From Neoechinorhynchus agilis (Eukaryota > Acanthocephala): a stretch of 47,131 nt of DNA. Positions 33,401 through 43,611 of the stretch are shown here, one piece after another. The notes below the pieces were generated by a model, which did not search any database, was not told the DNA's origin, and saw only the letters and a program-made list of their open reading frames with translations. The stretch covers positions 1 through 47,131 of the forward strand of contig JBMGUZ010000017.1 of assembly GCA_051530055.1 (NCBI GenBank), read 5' to 3'. The position numbers were made by a program, and so were the translations under genes. Each line of letters opens with the position of its first letter. Position 1 is the first letter of the stretch.

Positions 33401-35113
33401 AAGAAAACGTACAAAGTTTCGACTTTCAGATTGATTCGAGAAAACAACAAAACGTACAAAGTTTCGACTTTCAGGCTGATTCGAGAAAACAACAAAACGC
33501 ACAAAGTTTCGACTTTCAAACTGATTCCAAAAAAGAACAAAACGAACAAAGTTTAGACTTTCAGGAAAATTCAAAGAACAACAACAAACGCACCAAGTCT
33601 CGACTTCCAGACTGATTCAAGAAAACAACAGAACGTATAGAGTTTCGACTTTCAAACTGATTCGAGAAAACAACCGCTGATTCCAAAAAACAACAAAACG
33701 CACAAAGTTTCGACTTTCAGACTGATCCGAGAAAACAACAAAACGCACAAAGTTTTGACTTTCAGGCTGCTTCCAAAAACAACAGCAAAACGCACAAAGT
33801 TTCGACTTTCAGAATGATTGAAGTAAGCAACAAATTCAAACAATCTGTTTGAAGCACACTCACCACCTCCCGCCGAATTTCAGCTTTTTTCCTTCCTCGA
33901 CCGTCGCCATCACGCTAGCGAGATATTTTGTCGAAGGAATACGTCTGCTCTTGAGTCTCCGGTTGCCTCTCAATTTCTTCGAGAGATCCTGGAGCATGAC
34001 CAAACATTTCTATCGATCACGTTTGGACTTTCAGACTGATTCGAAAAAACAACAAAACGCCCAAAGTTTCGACTTTCAAGCTGATTCCAAAAAACAATAA
34101 AACGCACAAAGTTTCGACTTTCAGAATGATAAAAGTAAGCAACAAATTAACTACCTAAATCTATCGACCACGTTTCGACTTTCAGGAAGATTCCAGAACA
34201 CAACAAAATCGGTATCTGATGACTGAATTGGTTCTGATGAGAACAAGACATCCACAATTCCTCTTTGAAGATCCGAAACGTCTTCATCCGTCTTATTTTG
34301 CCTTAGAATATACAAATTTTGTTTAACAGTGAACAATCTGCTGGGTAATCTCGAGTCTTTATTGCAATAAACGACGCCATTCTTCATTTTCTTAATGAAC
34401 CGCCACAAGTTTTGAGCAGCTTCTTCAAAGTCATCACGACTCAGTAGTTCATAGAACGGTGAACCGCAAAGTGGCACAGATACACTCACTACTGGGATCC
34501 TCAATTCCATTAACTTATACAAATCCCTCCTTGCCATAGGATTTGTTGGTTTACTTGAAAAGATCCAGACAACCTTTAGAGATCGTTTCAATTGCCACAA
34601 CGACCGATAGGATCTATGAGTGTGTTTATGGACGCTGTAGTCGGAAACACAGTCGGCAACTTCGACAACGACGGCTATCAATGGTCCAATCTTTTCAACC
34701 AACTTCACCAATTCTTGAGATGGTGTCATTCGAGATGTAACGTAAAGAAATCTAAGATCACCACATCGATCAACCAAAGCTTTTTCTTCGTCATGGCTCA
34801 TTCCTTCGTACACGGCAGCGGCTATAAGTCCTTTCGAGCTCAAGAAATCCACTTGAGCTTTCACTTCAGTTTTACTTGGACATATAACCATCGCAAAACC
34901 TGCCAAGTTTGCCGTCGAAATTCCAACGTGATAACACAATGAACGATGATTTTCCATTTGTAAATAAATGTCTTCATTGTTTTTAGCAGTTAGCGCCAAA
35001 TGGATCTCATTTACAGCTTCTTTGTGGTATAATGTCGGAAATTTGAATGATCCAGTCAATTGGTGAAGAACCGATTTTACGCTGGTATCCATAGACGCCC
35101 GAACGGTCATCAA
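30437..35113 (-). CDS. RECQL5: RECQL5-like protein with degenerate helicase motifs
   Basis: Two coding blocks, about 35113-34151 (320 residues) and about 31415-30437 (320 residues), flank an intron. The first follows a RecQ core: HKEAVNEIHLALTAKNNEDI, then ENHRSLCYHVG where RecQ has TGAGKSLCYQLP (Walker A lost), AMVICPSKTEVKAQVDFLSS (motif Ia), VVVEVADCVSDYS where RecQ has VVDEAHCVSQWG (DEAH lost), GVVYCNK (motif IV), and FVVFWNLPES (RecQ RFVVHWNLPKS). The second has HLYEFSRKSTHCRIYCS where RecQ has the motif VI ESGRAGRDG, then a zinc site (Cys46, 51, 70/71, 74) of the RQC type, and LSAISEVVVDILNPLYVSG, KFASKDLF-like RFASKELFKKLAKQLSQQ, matching the RECQL5 KIX region that binds RNA polymerase II. 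ATP hydrolysis and unwinding are therefore unlikely; a scaffold or Pol II-binding role is inferred. Human RECQL5 (991) also has an SRI domain, not seen here. The exon ends are approximate. Confidence 0.82.
31660..34200. repeat. 45-bp minisatellite filling the RECQL5-like intron
   Basis: About 55 units of 45 bp, for example CAAAGTTTCGACTTTCAGAC followed by TGATTCCAAAAAACAACAAA. On the minus strand (the gene's sense strand) a unit reads FVVFSNQSESRNFVR. Higher-order copies are visible: blocks at 31896, 32661 and 33335 repeat each other, and 224-bp (five-unit) blocks recur at 32887 and 33111. An LTR-derived insert interrupts it at 33855-34010. The last units overlap the end of the upstream RECQL5-like exon. 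Confidence 0.95.
33855..34010 (-). repeat. Dispersed repeat, copy 3, inserted in the minisatellite
   Basis: Carries the same core and coding-looking tail as 1930-2218 (CACCACCTCCCGCCGAATTT to CAATTTCTTCGAGAGATCCT). Minisatellite units resume immediately after it. It is a probable LTR-element fossil. The insertion postdates the start of array growth. Confidence 0.7.
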
Positions 35114-37018
35114 AACTTAATCGCTTTTAAATTATGGGTTTTAAGTAGCCACAAACACAACGATTCTTCCTGATAGTCGCTATCGAAAAATATTTTTATA
35201 ATTTTAGTGAAAATACTTCCAGTAATAGCGTATTTTTGATTTATTGGAGATATTTCGTGGGGTGGTAACCTCACCTCATCAATCTATCCAATGAATCAAA
35301 AATGCTTTTACCGTTAGTATTTTCACCAAATTTATACTTTGACTAATCGGATTGAAGTAAAATGCAGGGCCGATGGATTTCAGTTCGGATTTGTAACTTT
35401 TAAAGTACGATCTCAACCGTGTTTGGATCGCAAATGGAATGGATCCTTTTGGAGGAGTCGCAATGAATTCATGAAGATCGCAATTCATCAACGCCAATTA
35501 AAATATTTTAATTTTAACTAATTAATAAGATAAAGAGAGACCGTAAAGTGGCTAAGGGAACACGTACTAAACGATTTATTTTCGTAGAATTCCAACAAAC
35601 CTTTAGCCGACTTCTTGAATCAATTTAAAGAAGAATGTTTAAAAAAGATGACAACAAAATGCGCGAGCGGAACAATGAAATCAGGAAGCTATGAAAAAAG
35701 ATAATTTGTTTCCTATTTTTAGCGTCGAAATCGTGGTAAGCGATCGTTTTTGTACATCTCGAAGTAAAAATCTTACTCTTCTGTTCTCGGGATAAAGTGT
35801 AACTCAGTTGAAACCAATTGACAGTCGTTATTGTTACGGACTATTTGATTTGTTATTGGGGATTATTGGTACATTTCCGAACATCCACCTTCTTGTTTAG
35901 TTGTTCGTTTGATTTCCTGACATTTTTCTTTTAAAGACACACTAAAAAGAATTAATCGTCTTAAAACCTCGTTAGAGGTGATTTCCAAAACCAACCGAAG
36001 AGTTTTTGAAAAATGAGTAACCTTCAAAGAAAAAATCATTAATTTTCAACAATTCTGTTTAACGAAAATGGGTATCTATAAAAAAAGAAACCTCTACAGT
36101 CGCAGTTTGCTTCTTCGTTTAACACAATAATTCACTTTTTTGGATAATTTTTGGACAAATCCAGCACTTGAAAATAGTCTTTAGAAAGCTCATCTTAAAA
36201 TAAATTGAATCCTTTGATTCTTCGGCTATTTTCTAAAGGTTCAAGTACGGGAGATAGCATAGATTTTGCGTCCGGATTCAGGAGTTTACGAACGTTTCCC
36301 GTCAGCCGTAAGACTGCGAAAGCTCGAAAATAAAGATTTTCTTTATCATATCAACGGCCCATCCAAACGAAATCGCGATTGCAATTGGCCAAATATCGTT
36401 CTCAATTAATTTCACAAATAACGTTTCGAAAAAGTGCAAATCGAATTTTGTCAGCAATGGAATCGCCAAGGAACCTACATTCCGGGCCGTAGGGAAAGGA
36501 AATCATCTCAAAAAAGCCCAAGAACTGCTAAAGTCCCCGCTTCGATGTCGCTAACAAACTTTACATCTCCATGAGCCTTTGTAGATTTTCGAGCAAGACG
36601 ACGAAAGCTCGAATATAAAGATTTTCTTTATCATTACCACAGCCCGGCTAAGTTTCAATTGAAAAACAAAACCTGAGATTGGTTTCCAAAAAATACGCCG
36701 AAAATCGTCTTTGCTATTTGTGGTCACAAAAATTCCTATAAAAAGGAATTTAATTTGTTTGTAATTGTTGTCGTCGTTATTATTGTTGTTGTTGAAAGTT
36801 TTTGGGCGACAAACCTCATGGAGCTCTGCATCGCTTGGCGAGGCTTTATCTTTCGAAAAATCTCGATAAAATATTTTATATCCGGGATTGTGAAGGACAC
36901 ATCTCCAAAGCCCGGATCGCTAAAAGTTTACGATTCTGACTTCACTCTAAAAACGTTCACTATCGTATTTAGGAAATAACTTAATGCAGACGTACAAATA
37001 AAAACTTATTTATCAATA
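35114..37018. other. No confident gene; a duplicated hairpin-bearing motif
   Basis: Between the RECQL5-like start and the zinc-ribbon gene. A minus-strand 72-residue frame (35279-35497; HEFIATPPKGSIPFAIQTRL) could be an exon, but I recognise no family. A motif of about 39 bp occurs at 36311-36349 and 36596-36634, carrying ATAAAGATTTTCTTTAT, a perfect short hairpin. A plus-strand 74-residue frame at 36755 starts with a Val/Ile-rich hydrophobic run, arising partly from TTGTTGTCG-type simple sequence. Confidence 0.4.
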
Positions 37019-37684
37019 TTACTCTCGTCTTACAAAATTGCTCTCAGACGAACTATCTCTACATTGAGATTCTCCTTCTTTATCTTTTATTCTGTTTGTA
37101 CTGCTATCAATTTCTATTGGTGGAAGAGAATTGGCGGCTCCTTCATTTGCCTGAAACAAATTAGTTTCCGTTTGATGGTCAGTTTGATGGATAAAAACGT
37201 CAGATGATTTTTCAACCGGCGAATTGTGAACCGATGGAATGTTTTCCCGAGTTGGTTCACTTATTTTTGTTGTGTCTTCAATCTCGAGTTTCTCCTGTGA
37301 CCTTGCCGATCTTCGTGGTGTTAAGATTTGAGTTCTTTGGTCAATGTTTGTGCCGTGGTCCGGATCAAGAACAGGAGGGATCCATTCTGAAGCCAGAAAT
37401 TTTTCAAATAGTTCGCGAATGGCCGGTTCCCATTCGGAAAATGCGACCGAGTCAGCGCATGAAAAGCAGTAGACCGAACCTTTATATTGATGCCACGATG
37501 GAGTTAAAAAAGTTCCGCATTTTGCACAAATCCAAGGCATTGTTGGCTGCGATGTTTTTGGAAGAAAAGCTTGAGGATTGGCGACTGAATCTTGGCGTTC
37601 ATTTACCATCTCGAGACTGATGACGCCGACTCGATTATTATCATTTATTCTCGGAAAGATTTGCGGCGGACGACTCTCCCACAA
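37019..37684 (-). CDS. Hypothetical zinc-ribbon protein
   Basis: A 221-residue frame. Residues 51-76 hold a four-cysteine zinc ribbon, WICAKCGTFLTPSWHQYKGS to VYCFSCAD (C53-x2-C56-x16-C73-x2-C76). This is followed by a short helical segment (SEWEPAIRELFEKFLASEWI) and then a long polar, low-complexity tail rich in Thr, Glu and Ser. I do not recognise the family. An acceptor-like ATCACAG lies just upstream of the frame, so the start at 37684 may be an exon edge rather than the translation start; an internal Met at residue 26 (MVNERQDSV) is the alternative. It is probably nuclear, judging from the basic TPRRSARSQEK stretch (inference only). No close neighbour suggests a role. Confidence 0.5.
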   Translation of the reverse strand: MWESRPPQIFPRINDNNRVGVISLEMVNERQDSVANPQAFLPKTSQPTMPWICAKCGTFLTPSWHQYKGSVYCFSCADSVAFSEWEPAIRELFEKFLASEWIPPVLDPDHGTNIDQRTQILTPRRSARSQEKLEIEDTTKISEPTRENIPSVHNSPVEKSSDVFIHQTDHQTETNLFQANEGAANSLPPIEIDSSTNRIKDKEGESQCRDSSSESNFVRRE

Positions 37685-39309
37685 ACACTGTGATATTTTT
37701 TCATTTTATCCAAACTTAAAATGATGAAGTACTGAGGTTTTCCCCCTTGCCCAGTGGCTTGGAATGGCAACCAACAGTGGATTCGTAATCTTTTTAGAAT
37801 TAAACCTTGTTTTATGCACCCAAATTTACAAGATTAAGTGCTGAGGTTTGCCGCTTTACCAGTGCTTTTTAATGAAAATGAGCAGTCGATTCTTCGCTTT
37901 ATTTTGGGAATCAACGAGAATTTTGAACAAATCACAATGCTCGCATTTACAAGTGGCAGTTTCAGTCTTTTTTATCTTTGTTGAAAAAATATCCAATTTC
38001 AAAAAAATAATTGTCACCTTTCGTTCAAATGTTAGCGTGATATTCACGGTGAACAGATTGGTGAATCATCTTACGAACGTTCTTTTAATTGTATTTTTGA
38101 CAAAAAAAGAACCGAAATCATCAGATGGTTAGAATCGGATTATTTAATTCCTTAAAAGAACAGCGAGTATTTCATGGTGCAACAATGAAGTCTTCATGAA
38201 CGTCAACCAAAAGACGACTCTTCAATTCCGCACAATCCTCATTAACGAACAAAAACGTATTGATTTTTGAAAATTTAAGCTTAGGGCTTTGTGAAGTTTG
38301 TCGATGGTTCAATTTTCTAACGGTCGAGATTTTCATGCCGTGGGACGATCATTAAAAGCGGTCGATTTATGCTTGAAATCTATATAATGATTGAAAGCGG
38401 TTAAAGAAAAATCAGGATAAATATCGGAGAATCGAAAAACTTAAAGACATTTAAGCTTGTAAGGTTTTTCACTTGCAATTTTTCTCATTGAACTTTACGC
38501 CGTGATAATGATATTAAAAATTGAATAATCACAACGACGGCAATGGTGTAAAGCGGCAAAATTCTTGGGATCGGGATACGACCACGATTTCGTGGCATTC
38601 GATTTCGAGCTCTTAAACTATTCGACGAATTGGGCCGCCGAATGAAGAAGGCGATTAAGTTTCTCGATCCTTTGTCCGACAGATCGAGAGCAGGATAATC
38701 TCAAATATCCCGGAGCTACAACGTTTCTTGAAGTCGTCCATTGTTAACATTGCCCGGATACCTTGGAATTGTTGAATAAAGTGACGCTCCGGAGTAGTAA
38801 ATATCGGCCTCTTTTTCTCAATAGATGGAAAATGGACACAGCAAAATCCATTTGTTTAAAAGTTACCGACGTCTTTCTTTGACACAAAATGCTACTAGGA
38901 AAGATTGATAGACACCTTGAGGAATTGCACAATCTTCTCGCAATAAAGATTTTTAGATTGGAAATAATCGATGCATCGGTGCCGTTTGTCGCATCAACCC
39001 GTTTTCTACTTCATTCTTCAATGTTAGTTGAATTCGCCTACTATTCCATCTTCTCGGGATTGCATTGGAGGCGATCGCTAAGGATGTTTCTGTGTTGTTA
39101 ACCGGAGCGGTCTAATAGTCAAAAATCGATTTGTTCGATTGAGGAAACGGCGGAATCTCTGCCTGTTTCAGCCTGCTGGCAGCGTAAGCTATGTCATACA
39201 TAATTCGACCAAGGAATTTCGAAAACGTTGATCCAAAGAAGTCCGAATAAACTGTACCTGGCAATTCGTACGGCCATAACTTCTAATCCCTCCAGTATGG
39301 CTCCCAAAA
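37685..39309. other. No gene recognised; one imperfect local duplication
   Basis: Sequence at 37708-37785 and 37820-37895 is an imperfect direct duplication (AAGTACTGAGGTTTTCCC against AAGTGCTGAGGTTTGCCG). A minus-strand frame at 38744-38890 contains HFIQQFQGIRAMLT in one register, possibly a retroelement remnant. Nothing else is supported. Confidence 0.4.
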
Positions 39310-39960
39310 TCATATTGATATCGCATTATCCCAGCGTATGCAAACGTTTTCTTGCGTAGACCCTCAGGGATTTAACAAGAGTCAAGGTCGGCTGCCCTAT
39401 TCTACGCAAATCGATCATGGTCAATACGGATACACTGGCGCCGGTATAATATTCCATTGTGATTCCATTTATTTGGACATCTATTTTGGGAATATGATCC
39501 TGTCCTTCCGCTGTGTCGTGCACATCCGATATCGAATTCAGCTCTTCCAATTGACCTATAGGATTCCAAGATCGACAGCATGACCGCAAATGGCCCAGGC
39601 GCTGAAACTTGAAACACTTTATGTCTCTAGCTGGACAATTTTGTACGTTGTGTTCGAGTCAGCATCTTTCACACCGTCCTTTCCGATATTTTACTTCCTG
39701 ATAAAGTCTATTCCGTCGCTGTGGAATCTCATCGAGTTCGATGTGCTTATCCTTAAGTATAACTTGCTGCACTTCGATTAAGTCGGTCAGGGGTTCTCGA
39801 CCCACACTCCTTTCCTTCCACGACGTATCTTTCAACATTTCGAAAGTCTCACATATTTTGATCACATCGTTTAAGGAAGGTGCTTTCATTTAGTGAATTT
39901 TGTTCCTAACTTCCGCACATTTGTATATTTGAACTATTTCTCGTAAATTTGCAATCCAGT
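39310..39960 (-). mobile_element. Second gypsy-like LTR retrotransposon fossil, gag to protease
   Basis: Minus strand: a Gag C-terminal stretch (EPLTDLIEVQQVILKDKHIE), CCHC zinc-knuckle-like remains (EHNVQNCPARDIKCFKF), then a protease-like INGITMEYYTGASVSVL. The order matches Ty3/gypsy Gag-protease. It differs clearly from the copy at 1-1268, so it belongs to another lineage. It is broken, with about two breaks, and is truncated on both sides. Confidence 0.72.
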
Positions 39961-40335
39961 AAACATACGACTGACCGTTTTTCATTTCGCACCCAGGCTG
40001 AAAAAGGAGGAGGGTTGGCGTTAGGAAGGGCATCCGACTGTAAAATTCTTGCAAAATGTTGACCAAAATTTATTAAAGCGCCCTTGTATGCGATGCGCGA
40101 GTTCTTCGCTCGGAGCTTGTGTTAAATCACCAAGGGCTGCCGAGACACGGACGGTCTCGGCTAAAGGGAGCTGTTCAGCTCCTGCTGCTGTTCAGAGTTG
40201 ATCGTCAAAAAAAAGGTTGCGCTGGCACAATAAAGTTTCGAAGTGCGAAGCAGATCACATACTGCGCAGCACGGATAGACTGACGAGGAAGGCCGAGGAA
40301 ACGAGGGTTAGATTGCATCAAACAAGATAAATTGG
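39961..40335. other. Retroposon-like 3' tail sequence, no gene
   Basis: GGCGTTAGGAAGGGCATCCG followed by ACTGTAAAA (about 40018-40045) resembles the 3' tails of dispersed animal LINE/SINE retroposons. A short imperfect CAGCTCCTGCTGCTGTTCAG run follows near 40165-40195. No ORF supported. Confidence 0.4.
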
Positions 40336-40873
40336 TTGTCGAGGGAATCGCAACCTCTCAAGAGAGAATATAAATTAGCGAGTGAGAATACGGAGGGAGT
40401 AGTAAACGAAGTTTTGGTTAATGCACATGCGCTTAAGAGAAGTATAGATGTGGAAGCACAACTGACCCGAGTGAGAGCAAAGAAAGTCAATGGTTACTCA
40501 AAGGACTCCCTAAGCTTTCGACTGGAAACCAATATGTATACATACGACGAATTTTTTGGCATACGTGGCGTTGTGCCTTCTTCGGAAAACTTCTCAGTCA
40601 GCTCTCATGTCAAATGTTTTAAGGAAGATAATGGAAGAGATGGGCGGAGATGCCAAATTCTTGATCCTCCACTATCGGCATGCCCTGGTTCGGTGTGCCC
40701 TCTGTGAAAACAGTAGGCTACCGTGTGAGGGTTGCTTACAATATTTGAAGGTACATCCTGACGCAGTTGTTTGGCGAGTGAGAGACACTATGGTGGATCT
40801 TCGAACTTACCAAAAGAAGTATCAAGATTTGTTCGGGACCTTTGCGGCGAGTGTGCCAGATGGAAATTGTTGA
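40336..40873 (+). other. Two overlapping unassigned plus-strand ORFs
   Basis: A 123-residue frame (40336-40707) and a 105-residue frame (40556-40873) overlap. The second has a cysteine-rich stretch, CALCENSRLPCEGC, that could bind zinc, then DTMVDLRTYQKKYQDLFGTF. I recognise no family. They lie directly upstream of an RT fragment, so they may be a remnant of the same LINE with a frame change near 40600. Confidence 0.35.
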
Positions 40874-40989
40874 ACGTAGGCAACGAAACGGGGAACAGTG
40901 TTTCTATCAGTGGATCCTCTCATCATTATCGACCAGAGTAGGACGGAAAGCGTTAGACCGGTTCTGTATCCGCAAATGGGGTGCCCGCG

Positions 40990-41180
40990 ACTCCTTTGCT
41001 TTTCGAAGACCACCTCATTTGGTCCGAAAGAGGAGTGCAGCAAGGAGATCCTTTCGGTCCAATCGCATTCTCCATAACAGTAAAGAGGTGATTCCTCCGT
41101 TGTACTGCGCGATTCGAAGACGCTGATTAGGGAGATCTCGAAAATTAGCATTGAGCTCAGTGCTGGAAAGTGTGAGCTCC
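40990..41180 (+). mobile_element. LINE reverse-transcriptase fragment (different family)
   Basis: The plus strand reads LIWSERGVQQGDPFGPIAFS in one frame (about 41019-41078), the RT palm block GVQQGDPLGP, and further on LIREISKISIELSAGKCELL (about 41125-41184), the thumb-side block of the same type of RT. The YADD box that should lie between is missing, so there is a deletion. The RT style resembles R2/NeSL-like or related LINEs, different from the YVDD family at 4.1 and 27.5 kb. It is dead. Confidence 0.65.
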
Positions 41181-41207
41181 TAGTATTAAAGACAAAATAC
41201 CTCGCTT

Positions 41208-41300
41208 GCGTTACAAAGAGGCAATGCTGCTAGCGTGATAGCGACAGCCGAGGAAGGAGAGAAGCTCAAATTTTGTAGACGTTGGTGATTGCACGTTTTG
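41208..41300 (+). repeat. Dispersed repeat, copy 4, abutting the capsid-like copy A
   Basis: Contains GCAATGCTGCTAGCGTGATA and GCCGAGGAAGGAGAGAAGCT, shared with the copies at 1.9, 25.8 and 33.9 kb, more diverged here. It ends some 25 bp before the capsid-like frame starts. Confidence 0.5.
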
Positions 41301-41323
41301 TACTTTATTATTAGATTGCAGCT

Positions 41324-43193
41324 GTGTTTGACCCGAAATTTTTCTCAACCAAGGATATAGTTGCGCCAGAGGCCGACTTATCCGAGATTGAGGAACCAAC
41401 AACTTTCTCAAGTTTGGCAGAAGTAGATTTGAGGACACCAGATTGGCTGTGCGGTGAGTTGCCAGAGGCACTCAAGCGCAATTTACCAGCCCTTTGGAAT
41501 CTGAAAGATAATGACGGTGGATTAAAACTGTCGCTTTCTTTGATTTACAACTTCGAGCAGGGTGGAAAAGTGTGGAATCGGGATATAGAGATTAGATTTT
41601 CAATGGTGGATACAGATGTGAGATGTCGATATGTGAGCAGCGGCGAAACGACGGCAGAATACGCACCCCTGGTGCTGTTGGAGCTGTGTTGTGGATTGGC
41701 GGATATAGTCAGGGACGGGGCATGGCTGCAGGCCCTTAAGAACACGATCCAGTTCATTGGAGGAGTGAGGGCGCAAGATTACTCGCCGGGGCACGCGAAG
41801 GCAGTCCAAGCTCTTGTAGGTCGACAGGTCCAGCCAGAACGCCTAGTAATGAGGGTGGCAGCCATCTTTTGCGCGCAGGCACTAAGAGAATCAGGAACGC
41901 AATTCGAGCGAAGGTTGCGTTGGGTTAGGAATATTAGATGGACGAATATGAACAACAGCATGGCGCATGGGGACCTGCTTTTGCAAGCAGTGTCGAGAAG
42001 ATCAGATGTGATTTATGTACCGGCGGAGGTGGGAGATCCTAGAACAGCGCTTGCGGCAGTTGGCCTGGCAGCGAGTGATGCTTTCCCTTTCCGGGGAATG
42101 TTACTTGGCAGAACAGCTTGGCCCAACATAAACAACCCGGTTGTTGCTTACTGCAGGACATTGGACTGTGATTACGATCTAGAGGACATCGCGCTCCCAT
42201 CACGTACGCTTTGGGATATATACTATAGAATGTGTCATCATTACGGATGGACACAATTGTGGTGGAATATGGTTCGTGGAGTCATGTTTGATGGGATGCG
42301 GTTAGAAAACATGGGTTTCCATCGCGGAGTAAATGATTATGTTCAGAGGTTGCCTGACTCGGACTTATCTCCCCTCGGCTTAGGCCCGTTGCTGGAGCAA
42401 TACAAACCAATGGATTCGACGGCTGGCCCGCGAGGAGACCAGTTGATACGGGAGGCGATGATGCGTCACATATTACTATCGAGCTGTTACGCGGAAGCGA
42501 CCCAGTGTACAGGATGGCAACATGTGTCAATGGGATTGGGCGGCAGGGTGGCCAATTCGTTGCTGTTGCGCGATTTCAATAATCAAGAAGGATGCATAAC
42601 TGGGCGGGTAGCGGATTCACTGGCCAAGAGAGCTGGCTGGCAGCAGGCAATTCCGGGCTGGCATCTGCAAAGAGAGTTGGTGCACCTGAATACTCAAGTG
42701 GATGACACTACAGACTGGGATTTTCAACACCAGAAATCTCATCAGCGAAGATCGTTCTGGATGGCTTCGAGGTACAAAATGCAGATACGGTCGCTGGCAA
42801 ATGGGTGACGGTGAGAGCAGTGCATGGGTATGACCCCAGGCTTGCGAACTTGGCTTTACAGGCCCTTGGGACGGCCATTGAGTACAGGAGGACCTGGTCG
42901 GATTCGGGGAGAAGTGAACACATTGTCCAAAGAAGGCCCAACAGGGATGATTTCTGGCTCCGGTTTGTTCTGTATTTGCCATCAACATATGTGGGCCATG
43001 GTCACATTGACGTGCTGTTGACCCGCGTCGCGAGCTTCCATGAAACTCTCCAGCAGCTGCATCTTTTCAAATGTTTCGGACGCGCAGAGAAATGGGTTTC
43101 AACGCCTCAGGGTGCAGCCCATGCCTCAGCAATTCCAACGCATTGGGACACATTCGGCCCCCCGCCGGGCCTTGATAATAAATAAATAAATAG
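41324..43193 (+). mobile_element. Capsid-like viral fossil, copy A (totivirus-like, inferred)
   Basis: Encodes a capsid-like protein matching copy B (44215-46689) over most of its core, from EADLSEIEEPTTFSSLAEVD to QGAAHASAIPTHWDTFGPPP. Shared blocks include ELPEALKRNLPALWNLKDN and GWTQLWWNMVRGVMFDGMRL. There is no polymerase, integrase or protease and no LTR. A large single capsid-like protein with a Pro-rich tail in the sister copy is why I infer a totivirus-like dsRNA virus origin; this was not tested by search. The copy is slightly broken, with about one or two breaks. It lacks the tail of copy B and ends in an AATAAATAAATAAAT run. It is GC-richer than its surroundings. Confidence 0.6.
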
Positions 43194-43611
43194 AATTCAA
43201 TTACAGGAACTCTGAATTATCTGACTATTCAGCTCTACACAAAATTCATAAACGAGAGCAATAATGATTTATCCAATTGTATCGCTGGAAAGATGTGCCA
43301 ACTCGATTTTAATAGAAGAAAAGCTTTGTCAATTAGTGGAATCTTGCAATTTCGGATTAACTGGGCCGGAAAAATTTACAAAGAAGATCGAAAAAGCGAA
43401 TGTTGCATGTAAGGTTAGGAAAAGCAGCAGCTGCGGCAATTGAAGAATGTCGTGTGGCCAAAGTAGGCTACGAGGAGCTTAACCTTTCAATCACGGGACA
43501 GAAGTATGGATGTTGTTCAGGGATTGTTCGAAACGGGAGAAACAGGCTATTAATTAACTTGGCAGGTGGGGTGCAAAACTTTCCCTGCAATTCAATTGAT
43601 AATAAATTGAA
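43194..43611 (+). other. Unassigned short coding-like stretch
   Basis: From 43268 a plus-strand frame reads MIYPIVSLERCANSILIEEK, then CQLVESCNFGLTGPEKFTKK. Another frame continues from about 43400 with LGKAAAAAIEECRVAKVGYE and ends at 43618. A possible GT/AG junction near 43410 could join them, but I recognise no family. It may be a small host gene or a fragment. Confidence 0.3.

Noticed and set aside
31668-33840. Many ORFs of 60-149 residues in the 45-bp array, which look like a repeat protein
   Set aside because: They occur on both strands, are cut by stops at regular places, and differ in frame between blocks. They are best explained as minisatellite shadows.
31660-34200. CRISPR-like array of repeats
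   Set aside because: Units are directly contiguous with no unique spacers and the setting is eukaryotic.
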